This document shows positions 17,279 to 26,095 of a stretch of DNA of 64,000 bases, piece after piece. The stretch covers positions 179,594 through 243,593 of the forward strand of contig CAWFER010000008.1 in assembly GCA_963814805.1 (NCBI GenBank), in the 5' to 3' direction. A model generated the notes under the pieces. That model did no database searches. It worked only from the letters and a program-made list of their open reading frames with translations, and was not told where the DNA came from. A program made the translations under genes and the position numbers. Origin of the DNA: AP-15 sp963814805 (GTDB lineage: Bacteria; Pseudomonadota; Alphaproteobacteria; ATCC43930; CGMCC-115725). Positions within the stretch are counted from its first letter, which is position 1. The number at the start of each line of letters is the position of its first letter.

Positions 17279-20200
17279 ATGACGGATCTCGTTCTCGAAC
17301 ACGGGCTTGCGTGCGCCGATCTCTACGACCGCGATGGGCTCGCGCGGCTCGATCGGGCGTTCGTCGCGCATCTGGCCGAAGGCGATGCTGGGCTCCATGG
17401 CCGGCTGATGGCGGCGCGGCGCGATCCGGACGGGCTCGGGCGTGCGGGCGAATCCGACCTGCTGGTCGATCTGGCGCCGCAGGTCGAGGACTTCCTTGGG
17501 CATCTGTTCGGCATTGCCGCCGAGGTGCGGGCGTTGCAGGCGCGACATCACGAATTGGCGCCCGTTTATTCGGTCAAGCGGCTCTTCGTGCAGCGCCGCG
17601 CGGTCAAGGGGGTCAAGGAAGCCGACGCCGCCGCCCTCGACGGGCCGGGCCTCGCCCGCGAGCTCGACCGGCTGATCGGCGCTCCACCGGGCGAGGAGAT
17701 TCCCGAATGGGAGCGGCGCTACGCCGAGCATGTCGCGCGGTGGCTCGACGACGAGACGGCCAATGCCGCGGCGCTCGATCTGGCGCAGCGCTACGCCGCC
17801 TGGGCCACGCTTTCGCCGGAGGGCCGCCAAAAACATCGGCGCGGCGTGTTGTTCAAGGCGCCGCAGCGGCTCGACCCGCACCATCTGGTCCCGGTCGAGA
17901 CCATCGAGCGCCACGGCGTGACGATGCTGCGGCTGCCCGAGGATGAATGGCGGCAGCGCGAAGGCTTTGCGCTGACCGACCACGGCACTGATCTCGTCGG
18001 CGCGCTCGACCAGGCGAATTACTGCATCTGGTGCCACAACCAGGGCAAGGACAGCTGCTCGAAGGGCCTCAAGGAGAAGGACGGCGCGTTCAAGCGCAGC
18101 GTCTTCGGGGTCACTCTCGCCGGCTGCCCGCTCGAAGAAAAGATCTCCGAGATGAACCTGGTCAAGGCCCGCGGCTACAGCCTCGGCGCGCTCGCCATCG
18201 TCGCCGTCGACAACCCGATCTGTGCGGCGACCGGGCACCGCATCTGCAACGATTGCATGAAGGCCTGCATCTATCAGCGCCAGGAGCCGGTCGACATCCC
18301 GCAGATCGAGACCCGCACCCTGAAGGACGTGCTGGGCCTGCCGTGGGGCTTCGAGATCTATTCGCTGCTGACCCGGTGGAACCCGCTCGATCTGCGCCGG
18401 CCGTTGCCGCGGCCGCAGACCGGGAAGAAGGTGCTGGTGGTCGGGCTCGGGCCGGCCGGCTTCACCCTCGCTCATCATCTGATCAATGACGGTCATTTCG
18501 TCGCCGCGATCGACGGGCTCAAACTCGAGCCGTTGCCGGCCGAAATCTCCGGAGTCGCGCTCGACGGCAGCCGCCGGCCGTTTCAGCCGATCCGCGATGT
18601 GGCGAGCCTCGTCGACGGGCTCGACGACCGGGTCATGGCCGGGTTTGGCGGCGTCGCCGAATACGGCATCACGGTGCGCTGGGACAAGAATTTCCTGAAG
18701 ATCGTGCGCCTGCTGCTCGAGCGCCGCAGCCAGTTCGCGATGTATGGGGGCGTGCGCTTTGGCGGCACGATCACGATCGAGAGCGCCTTTGCGCTGGGCT
18801 TCGATCACGTGGCCTTATGCGCCGGGGCCGGGCGGCCGACGGTGATCCCGATCGCCAACAATCTCGCCCCCGGAGTGCGCCAGGCCTCGGATTTTCTGAT
18901 GGCCTTGCAACTGACCGGGGCGGCCAAAGCAGACAGCATCGCCAATCTCTCGGTGCGGCTCCCGGTGGTGGTGATCGGCGGCGGGCTGACCGCGATCGAC
19001 ACCGCGACCGAATTGCTCGCCTATTACCCGGTGCAGGTCGAAAAGTTTCTGGCGCGCTACGAAACCCTGATTGCCGAGCGCGGCGAGGCGGCGCTGAACG
19101 GCCAGTGGAACCCGGCCGAACGCGAGGCCGCCAACGAATTCATCGCCCATGGCCGCGCGATCCGCGCCGAGCGCGAGGCGGCCCGCCGCGACGGCCGGGC
19201 GCCACGTCTGGCAAAGCTGCTCGACGGCTGGGGCGGGGTGACGATCGCCTATCGCCGCCGCCTGATCGATGCGCCGAGCTACACCCTCAACCACGAGGAG
19301 GTGGCCAAGGCGATGGAGGAAGGCATCCGCTTTGCCGAATTGCTGACCCCGGCCGCGGTCGAGGTCGATCGCTTCGGTCAGGCGGCGGCGCTGCGGCTGA
19401 CCCGGCACCGCCCGCCAATGGCCCCTGGGGAGGTCGGCGGCCATCGGCCCGAGCCCGATCAGGGGCCGGGCGACGAACTCGTCTTGCCGGCGCGCACCAT
19501 CCTGGTCGCCGCCGGGACCCAGCCCAACACCGTGCTCGGCCGCGAGGATCCGGACCACATCACACTCGACGGCCGCTATTTCCAGGCGCTCGACGAGGCC
19601 GGCGACCCGGTCACCCCCGAACGGGTGGCCAAGCCCGCTTCGGTGCGGGTCTTGACATATCTGCGCGCGGACGGGCGCGCCGTCAGCTTTTTCGGCGACC
19701 TGCATCCGAGCTTTTCGGGAAACGTCGTCAAGGCGATGGGCGGGGCCACGCTCGGCTATCCGGTGGTCAGCCGGATGCTGGCGCGGCTCGAGGCTTGCTC
19801 GCCTTCGCCCGAAGAATTGCGGGCGCGGCTCGACGACGAATTGCGCGCGCGGGTGCACGCGGTCGTCCGCCTGACCCCGAACATCGTCGAAATCGTGGTC
19901 AAGGCGCCGATGGCGGCGCGCGCCTTCCGGCCCGGCCAGTTCTATCGGCTGCAGAACTACGAGAGCCTGGCGGCGCGGGTCGACGGCACCACCTTGGCGA
20001 TGGAGGGTCTCGCCCTGACCGGCGCCGGCGTCGACCGCGAGAAGGGCCTGCTGTCGACGATCGTGCTCGAAATGGGCGGCTCGTCCGATTTGTGCGCGCT
20101 CCTAAAGCCCGGCGAGCCGGTCATCCTGATGGGGCCGACCGGCACGCCGACCGAGACCCCGGCGGGCGAGAGCGTGCTGCTGGTCGGCGGCGGGCTCGGC

Positions 20201-20828
20201 AACGCGGTCTTGTTTTCGATCGCCGCGGCATTGCGGGCGCAGGGCTCGCGCGTGCTCTACTTCGCCGGCTACAAGACCATCGCCGACCGCTACAAGGTCG
20301 AGGATATCGAGCGGTCGGCCAACAGCGTCGTGTGGTGTTGCGACGAGGCGCCGGGCTTCGCCCCCGGCCGGGAACAGGACCGGGCGTTTGTCGGCAACAT
20401 CGTCGAGGCGATCGCGGCCTACGGCTCGGGCGCGCTGGGGCCGGTGGCGATCCCGCTCGCCGAAATCGACCGCATCGTCGCGATCGGCTCCGACGGCATG
20501 ATGAACGCCGTCGCCGAGGCGCGCCGGGCGCGGCTCAAGGAGCTATTTCCGCCCCGGCCATCGGGCGATCGCCTCGATCAACTCGCCGATGCAGTGCATG
20601 ATGAAGGAGATCTGCGCGCAATGTTTGCAGCGTCACCGCGACCCGGTGACCGGGGCCGAGACCGTGGTGTTCTCGTGCTTCAACCAGGACCAGGAGATGG
20701 ATGAGGTCGATTTCCCGGCATTGCGCCGCCGCCTAGCGCAGAACGGCGTCCAGGAGAAACTGACCAAGGCGTGGGTCGACCGCTGTCTGCGTCATCTCGG
20801 CGAGCGCCCGGCGATGGCGGCGGAGTAG
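17279..20828 (+). CDS. large FAD-dependent pyridine nucleotide oxidoreductase with ferredoxin-reductase-like C-terminal half; one frameshift near the end
   Basis: About 1180 residues when read across one frameshift. An N-terminal region carries a cysteine-rich block (YCIWCHNQGKDSCSKG, about residues 245-260; ICNDCMKACIY, about 320-330) able to hold Fe-S clusters, as in GltD-like proteins. Then come a Rossmann FAD motif (KVLVVGLGPAGFTLAHH), a second dinucleotide motif (VVVIGGGLTAIDTATELL) and LVAAGTQPNT. The C-terminal third resembles ferredoxin-NADP or dihydroorotate reductase electron-transfer subunits (VRLTPNIVEIVVKAP, RPGQFYRLQNYE, VLLVGGGLGNAVLFSIAAAL). It ends with a cysteine cluster in another frame (SPMQCMMKEICAQCLQRH). 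One surplus base near 20550-20560 explains the break. The architecture suggests electron bifurcation or NAD(P)H-to-acceptor transfer; the partner is unknown. Confidence 0.8.
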
Positions 20829-20866
20829 GACCGAACCCGGACCGTCGAACAGAGGAGCAAACGATC

Positions 20867-21412
20867 ATGGCAAGGCTTGCGCTGATTACCGCAAGGAGCA
20901 GGTGGCCGAAAAGGACCGGGCGATCGTCGAGCGCGATCGTCGCCAGCCGCGGCGCGTTGCAGGGTCCGTTCACGATGTTCCTGCACTGCCCCGAGCTTGC
21001 TGGCCGGCTGGCGCATCTGGGGGCCTTCGTGCGTTTCGAGGGCTCGCTCGACATGCGCGTGCGGGTGCTGGCGGCGATGACCGTCGCGCGCGAATTCGAA
21101 GCGGTCTATGTCTGGGGCGCGCAGGCCGGCAGCGCCCGCCGCCAGGGCGTGCCCGAGGCGACGATCGCCGCGATCCGCGACAACCATTCGCGCGGCATCC
21201 CGGCGAACGACGCGCAGATCGTCGACGCGACCCGGCAGCTGCTGCGCCGGCACCGCATCGACGGCGCCACCGCGGACGCGCTGCGGGCGCGCTTTGGCGA
21301 CGACGGGTTTATCCAGCTGACCGGCGCGATCGGCTATTACAGCATGCTGGCGATGACCGTGAACGCCTGCGAACTGGAGGCCGCACCCGGCGCCGAAGTG
21401 CTGAAGGTTTGA
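20867..21412 (+). CDS. carboxymuconolactone decarboxylase family protein
   Basis: About 181 residues of the AhpD/CMD all-helical family. From residue 28 on the match is good: SRGALQGPFTMFLHCPELAGRLAHLG, then LDMRVRVLAAMTVAREFEAVYVWGAQ and GVPEATIAAIRDN. The usual active-site Cys pair of peroxidase members is absent, so it more likely resembles the lyase/isomerase branch. An N-terminal stretch reads PKRTGRSSS but in the next frame reads KEQVAEKDRAIVER, the expected family sequence. One lost base near 20892 and one gained near 20928 would explain this. AGAGGAG stands ten bases before ATG 20867. It lies 38 bases after the large oxidoreductase. Confidence 0.82.
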   Translation: MARLALITARSRWPKRTGRSSSAIVASRGALQGPFTMFLHCPELAGRLAHLGAFVRFEGSLDMRVRVLAAMTVAREFEAVYVWGAQAGSARRQGVPEATIAAIRDNHSRGIPANDAQIVDATRQLLRRHRIDGATADALRARFGDDGFIQLTGAIGYYSMLAMTVNACELEAAPGAEVLKV

Positions 21413-21427
21413 CCGTCCGCCGGAAGC

Positions 21428-22753
21428 CTAACCGGCGGCTCTGAACAGCGGGGCGCGGGTTTGGGCGAAGTCCTCGACGGCGTCCGCGAGCTGGTCGGCG
21501 TCGCGGTCGTCGAGGGCGATCGAGAGCGCGAACATGCCGCGCTTGGCGAACCATAGGCCGCGGGCGACGAGGTCGAACCAGAACAGATCGGCCAATTGGC
21601 GATTACCGAGCGCGGCGTCCTCCTCGGAGCGGATCGGCCGGTCGGTCATGTGCGCCGACATCATCGAGCCCAAGCCGGTAAACTGCATGCCGAGTCCGTG
21701 TCGACGCACCAGCGCGTTCAACCGCTGGCGCAACCGGTCGCCCCAGTCGTTCAAGGCGCGGGCACGCTCGGGCGTGTAGATCCGGGTCAGCCCGACCAGA
21801 CCGGCGCTCATCGTCAGCACATTGTTGTTGAAGGTGCCGGCGTGCTGGAAGGCGTCGGGCCGGCGCGGGTCGAAGCGCTCCATGATGTCGCGGCGGCCGC
21901 CAAAGGCGCCAAAGCTCATGCCGCCGCCGAGATATTTGCCGAGCGTGGTCAGGTCGGGAAGGATGCCGTGGACCTCCTGCAAGCCGCCCGGCGCGAGCCG
22001 CGAGGTCATCACCTCGTCGAAGATCAGCAAGGCGCCGGTCTCGCGTCCGCCAGCGCGCGCAGGCCGGCGAGAAACCCGCGCTCGGCCGGGATGCAGCCGG
22101 TGGTTCCCTGCATCGGCTCGACCAGGATCGCGGCGAGTTCGGCCCGGTGCGGGCGGACCAGGTCTTCGACCGCGGCGAGATCGTTGTAAGGCCCGACCAG
22201 GAACTCGAACGGCGCGTTGAGCGCGCTGCCGTGGCCGCGGAAATAGAAGACGCCGCCGTGATAGCCGCCGGCGAACACCAGGATCTTGGGCCGGCCGGTG
22301 ATCGCCCGCGCGGCGCCGACCGCCATCAGATTGGCTTCGGTGCCGGAATTGGTGAAACGCACCAGCTCGATCGACGGAAAGCGGGCGCACACCGCCGCGG
22401 CAAACCGCGCCTCGGCCTCGCCGTGCGCGCCGAAATTCAGCCCGCCGTCGAGCGCCTCGTCGATCGCGCGCCGAATCGCCGGGTGCGAGTGGCCGTAGAT
22501 CCCGGCGGTGAACTCGCTGAGGAAATCGGCGTATTCGTGGCCGTCGAGGTCCCACAGCCGCGCCCCCTCCCCGCGCGTCATGGTCAGCGGGAACGGGTCG
22601 ACATGGATCGAGGCGCGGGTGTTGCCGCCCGGCATCGCCGCGCAGGCGAGGCGGTGCTGGGCGAGGCTTTTCGGGATTGTCCGCGCGGTAGCGCTCCTCG
22701 GCCTCGGCGAGCGCCGCGGCGAGGTCGATATTGGCGGCATGGATCTGGGTCAT
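21428..22753 (-). CDS. glutamate-1-semialdehyde aminomutase-like class III aminotransferase, two compensating frameshifts
   Basis: Three frame segments make one complete PLP enzyme of about 440 residues. The N-terminal MTQIHAANIDLAAALAEAEERYRADNPE is in one frame. The middle is in another: CAAMPGGNTRASIHVDPFPL, LDGHEYADFLSEFTAGIYGHSHP, RFTNSGTEANLMAVGAARA and VFAGGYHGGVFYF. The rest returns to the first frame: GALLIFDEVMTSRL, LTTLGKYLGGGMSFGAFGG (PLP lysine) and FQHAGTFNNNVLTMSAGL. The breaks are an extra base in the AAAA run at 22668-22671 and a missing base near 22045, and they cancel. The fold matches HemL, but residues differ enough that a catabolic omega-transaminase or aminomutase is as likely. 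ATG 22753 starts MTQIHAAN. Confidence 0.8.
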   Translation of the reverse strand: MTQIHAANIDLAAALAEAEERYRADNPEKPRPAPPRLRGDAGRQHPRLDPCRPVPADHDARGGGAAVGPRRPRIRRFPQRVHRRDLRPLAPGDSARDRRGARRRAEFRRARRGRGAVCRGGVRPLSVDRAGAFHQFRHRSQSDGGRRRAGDHRPAQDPGVRRRLSRRRLLFPRPRQRAQRAVRVPGRALQRSRRGRRPGPPAPGRTRRDPGRADAGNHRLHPGRARVSRRPARAGGRETGALLIFDEVMTSRLAPGGLQEVHGILPDLTTLGKYLGGGMSFGAFGGRRDIMERFDPRRPDAFQHAGTFNNNVLTMSAGLVGLTRIYTPERARALNDWGDRLRQRLNALVRRHGLGMQFTGLGSMMSAHMTDRPIRSEEDAALGNRQLADLFWFDLVARGLWFAKRGMFALSIALDDRDADQLADAVEDFAQTRAPLFRAAG

Positions 22754-22899
22754 CGGCGCTCCGACAAGCACGATCGCGTTTCGTGGCGACGAGCGTACCA
22801 CCGCGGCGAGGTTTGGCGCATATCTGCATTTTCGGCGCCTCGGGATGGCGATCCGCCGGCCGCTGCGCTGCTGAACCAGATCGGCAATGTCACCAGTTC

Positions 22900-22928
22900 T
22901 TGATCGCGGTGGTACGCGTTTCGATAAT
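22900..22928 (+). promoter_or_regulatory. strong sigma-70-like promoter
   Basis: TTGATC, a 17-base spacer and GATAAT lie 120 bases upstream of the unrecognised gene at 23051. They sit inside a markedly AT-rich block (to about 23000) that stands out in this GC-rich genome. The long leader (about 115 bases) contains GAGGAG just before the ATG. Few promoters in this window are so close to consensus, which suggests high expression of the downstream pair. Confidence 0.6.
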
Positions 22929-23050
22929 ACTATATTTTATCTAGGATACGCTGCTTATCTTCAGGTATAGGTAACAACGCTAAAACGATTTGTTAAGAAG
23001 CGAGCCGGCATCCTCGGAACGTGACGCAACCCTTCCGAGGAGCAAATCCG

Positions 23051-24331
23051 ATGGCCAACCCGACCTCGACCGATCTCTACCTGCAATTCCTGTCGGCGTT
23101 GCAAGGCGCGATCCAATTACCCGGCGACCCGCAGGTCATCAGCCCGTTCCAGATCTGGGATTGGGGCGGGACCCAAGGCGGGCTCGCCGGCATGACCTAT
23201 CCGCAGTATATGGCGCTGAACCAGGTGCCGCGCAGCCCGACCGCGAGCGCCAATTCCTGGGGCTCCTCGCCCGGCTTCGACAGCATCTACAACCTGTTTC
23301 TGACCGCGGCGCTGAACCCGTTCCCGTCGGTGAACGATCCGCAATATGTCAGCCTGCAGAATACGGTCAACCGCGCCAATGGCATGGTCGGCGACGCCAC
23401 CGCGACAGCGGTGACCAATTTCCGCAACTTCGTGCAGTCGACCCGCTCCACCGAAACCTTTACCCTATGGCTTTCCAATGAGGGCGCGGCATACCAGACC
23501 AGCATCGCCACCGCGCAATCGGCGCTGACCAACGCCCAGAACGGGCTCAACAGCTATCTCGCCAGCAAGAGCACGGCGGTGACCAACGCGATCAACGCCT
23601 ATACCAACAACCTGACCTTCGTCACCAATCCGATCAACAATCAACCGGTCCAGGCCGCCGGCTGGGCGATGAGCGAGGCGGCCTTCGACTATGTCAACAA
23701 GATCACCCGGAACAATCCGGGCGGCAAAGCGGTCGCCGGCAACGCGCAATCCTTTGACGTCAATCAATCGACCTCGCAATACAACTATCAGAAACAATGG
23801 GGCGGCGGCGGGGTCGCCGGAATCTTCGACTTCTTCGGCGGCTGGGGCGACAGCGAATGGAGCTCGATCAGCACCTCGCAATTCGCCAGCAGCTACGATC
23901 TGAATTTCAGCTTTGGCGATCTGGCGGTGATCGGCGTCGCACCGGGGCAATGGTGGACTCAGGGCATCGTCTCGGTGCTCGGTAAGAACGGCCCCTACAA
24001 CCAGGGCTTTTCCGGGTTTCAGTCGCCCAACAACACCTTCTTTTTCGGACCCAGCGGCCAATTGCAGCGGATGATCACCGGCATCGTGGTGGGTTATCAG
24101 CCGAGCGTGGCGGTGACCGCCGGCGGCTCGTTCGCCCAGCAGCTCAAGTCGCAATGGCAGAGCAGCGGCGGCATCCTGATCGGTCCGTTCGGGTTTGGCC
24201 ATTCGGCCGGCGGCAATTCCGAGAACGACACCTTCAACGCCAACGGCGCGACCGCCACGGTCGCCAACAATGGCGCCTGGCCCTATATCCTGGCGTTTGT
24301 GACCAACTGGGTGCTGGCTCCATCCAGCTGA
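23051..24331 (+). CDS. unrecognised polar Asn/Gln/Ser/Gly-rich protein
   Basis: A 426-residue protein I cannot place in a family. It is unusually rich in N, Q, S, T, G, F and W and poor in Lys, Arg and Glu, unlike every neighbour. There is no signal peptide and no long membrane helix. Residues 1-90 contain aromatic turns (FQIWDWGGTQGG, YPQYMALNQVP, SWGSSPGFDSIYNLF). Residues about 95-200 look helical (NFRNFVQSTRSTETFTLWLSNEG, TAQSALTNAQNGLNSYLASKSTAVTNAINAY). The C-terminal half is beta-like with glycine-aromatic motifs (GIFDFFGGWGDSEWSS, GQWWTQGIV, GFGHSAGGNSENDTF). This suits a secreted or surface-assembling protein using a non-Sec route, or a large inert cytosolic assembly. ATG 23051 has GAGGAG upstream. 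A consensus promoter and a secreted-protein gene flank it. Confidence 0.7.
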   Translation: MANPTSTDLYLQFLSALQGAIQLPGDPQVISPFQIWDWGGTQGGLAGMTYPQYMALNQVPRSPTASANSWGSSPGFDSIYNLFLTAALNPFPSVNDPQYVSLQNTVNRANGMVGDATATAVTNFRNFVQSTRSTETFTLWLSNEGAAYQTSIATAQSALTNAQNGLNSYLASKSTAVTNAINAYTNNLTFVTNPINNQPVQAAGWAMSEAAFDYVNKITRNNPGGKAVAGNAQSFDVNQSTSQYNYQKQWGGGGVAGIFDFFGGWGDSEWSSISTSQFASSYDLNFSFGDLAVIGVAPGQWWTQGIVSVLGKNGPYNQGFSGFQSPNNTFFFGPSGQLQRMITGIVVGYQPSVAVTAGGSFAQQLKSQWQSSGGILIGPFGFGHSAGGNSENDTFNANGATATVANNGAWPYILAFVTNWVLAPSS

Positions 24332-24408
24332 GATTATCGGGATCGGAGGGCGCGATGCGTCCTCCGTCACCGCCCCCGGACCAATGTTCTGACCCAAGGA
24401 GACCGCTG

Positions 24409-24885
24409 GTGCGACCTGTAATCCTGGCAATCCTGGCGATTTCGGCCCTGATCGCCTCTCAGCAAGCCCGCGCGCTAACGCCATGCACTTCGGTTCCGAG
24501 TGCGGCATTGTCGCACTTTGTCCCCAACAATGCCCAATATGGCGGTCATCTCGCCGCACATGTCGCGGGCGCGATCCCGCCGCCAGGGTATTCCCAGAAC
24601 GGGCGCACGCTGTTCACCAGCAACGCCGATTACGACGAGGCGTGGAGCGAGCTCGCCGCTCAGCAGCAGCCGCTCTATTGCGCCGACAACCCGCAACTGG
24701 GCGCCGATGCGGCCCGAGATTTGCTGCTTCAATTCTTTTCGGAATCCTGCACCGGAGCCGGGCTAAACGGCGCCTGCACCACATCGAACACGATCCAGAC
24801 CCACCGGGTGACGTTTGATTTTCGCGCGGTCTCCTACAACGATCATACCGCGTGGGTTCTACTGACCGCCTATCCGCGAAACTGA
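24409..24885 (+). CDS. small secreted protein of unknown function
   Basis: A 158-residue protein beginning VRPVILAILAISALIASQQARALTPC, a typical Sec signal peptide with a likely cut at ARA/LTP. The mature part is about 135 residues with five cysteines (TPCTSV, LYCADN, ESCTGAGLNGACTTS), able to form disulfides in the periplasm or outside. I do not recognise the fold. I chose GTG 24409 because AAGGAG lies nine bases upstream and because it starts exactly at the signal peptide; the frame also opens at ATG 24355. It follows the polar protein gene by 77 bases, so the two are probably cotranscribed and may act together. Confidence 0.7.
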   Translation: MRPVILAILAISALIASQQARALTPCTSVPSAALSHFVPNNAQYGGHLAAHVAGAIPPPGYSQNGRTLFTSNADYDEAWSELAAQQQPLYCADNPQLGADAARDLLLQFFSESCTGAGLNGACTTSNTIQTHRVTFDFRAVSYNDHTAWVLLTAYPRN

Positions 24886-24900
24886 CGCGGCCGATCGGGA

Positions 24901-25878
24901 TCAGCCGGGATAGGCGCGCCGGCCGCCGTCGCGCAGCCACAGGCGCACCAGGTGGCGCCGGGACGTGGGCTCGGGGTCATCGACAAAGGCGGTGCGGCTG
25001 TGGCCCAGCGCGCGGTTGTCGACAAATTGCATCTGCCCCGGCTCGAGGTCGAAATCGATCGACAGCGCGTCGTCCTCGAAGATCTCGAGCATGGTCGACA
25101 TCGCCGCCTCGCCGGCGGGGTCGAGCGGCTCGCCGCGGATCGCGTAGCCGCTGCTGATCTGATGCACGCTGAACCGCGCTTTGATCTCGGCGCCGGCCTC
25201 GAACACCGGGGCGGCGAAGACCGGGCTCTCGCCATGATGGAATTCGCGCTGGCGGTCGAACCAGAACGGCTGGTAAAGTCGCGCCAGGCGCTCGCGCGAC
25301 CTCGCCAGCAGGGCATTATGCGCGGTGTGAAAGCTGAGCACCCGGCTGTGCCCGCCGCTCATGGCCCGGCGCAGACATAGTAGGCCGACATAGTCAGGCG
25401 GCGTGTCGTTATAGGCATTATCGTTGTGAAAGCGGATCTCGATGTTGGTCTTGTCCGGCCGCACCCCGGACCCCGGCAATGCCTGCCGCCCGGTGTCGAG
25501 CACATCGTAGACGAGGGCGCCGTCGAGCTTTTGCGCGACCGGGCGGGCGATCATGCTCGACAACAGCCAGTAGATCGCGGTGGCCTCGCCGGCGTCCATC
25601 TCGGCCATCGGCAGCCGGTCGACGATCGCAAAGCGCACTCCCCGGGCAAGAATAGCGCCCGCCCGCGCCATCGCCGCCCGGCATGCCGGCATCGCGAAAT
25701 CATGCGGCGTGAGGACGATTGTGGGCAGCGGGTAGGCGCGCAGCTCGTCGACGGCGCGGCGGATCTCGTCGAGACAAGCGGCATCGAGCGCGACCCGCCA
25801 ATCCTCGGTGCGGACCTCGGCCCGCATCCAGGCGCTCGGACCCTCGATCGGGCGGTCGGGGATGGCTATCTGCGGCAT
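24901..25878 (-). CDS. TauD/TfdA-family Fe(II)/2-oxoglutarate dioxygenase
   Basis: A 325-residue oxygenase of the TauD/gamma-butyrobetaine hydroxylase fold. The HxD iron motif is in IEIRFHNDNAYNDTPPDYVGLLCL (about residues 148-170). The distal iron His and the 2-oxoglutarate-binding Arg lie near the end, in FVDNRALGHSRTAF and RRHLVRLWLRDGGR. Between them is a typical substrate cap with FHHGESPVF and FSVHQISSGY. Such enzymes hydroxylate small organic acids or amines, and the substrate cannot be read. ATG 25878 has GGAGCA upstream. It converges tail to tail on the secreted-protein gene with 15 bases between, so transcripts probably meet there. Confidence 0.85.
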   Translation of the reverse strand: MPQIAIPDRPIEGPSAWMRAEVRTEDWRVALDAACLDEIRRAVDELRAYPLPTIVLTPHDFAMPACRAAMARAGAILARGVRFAIVDRLPMAEMDAGEATAIYWLLSSMIARPVAQKLDGALVYDVLDTGRQALPGSGVRPDKTNIEIRFHNDNAYNDTPPDYVGLLCLRRAMSGGHSRVLSFHTAHNALLARSRERLARLYQPFWFDRQREFHHGESPVFAAPVFEAGAEIKARFSVHQISSGYAIRGEPLDPAGEAAMSTMLEIFEDDALSIDFDLEPGQMQFVDNRALGHSRTAFVDDPEPTSRRHLVRLWLRDGGRRAYPG

Positions 25879-26095
25879 GATTGTTGCTCCGACGCGACGG
25901 CGGTTAAGCCAGGACCTCGCCCAGCATAGCGCAGCGCACCCGTCGTCAGATAGCGCAACGCGCCGGGGCGATCAATGGCCGGGACGCGACCGGCCGCGAT
26001 CGTCAAGGCTCGGCAGCGGCTGATCGGCGCGATACCGGGGCGCGATCGCCGGGCGAGGCCTATGTTGGCCGCGTCATCGGCTACGGGCGGCGCGG

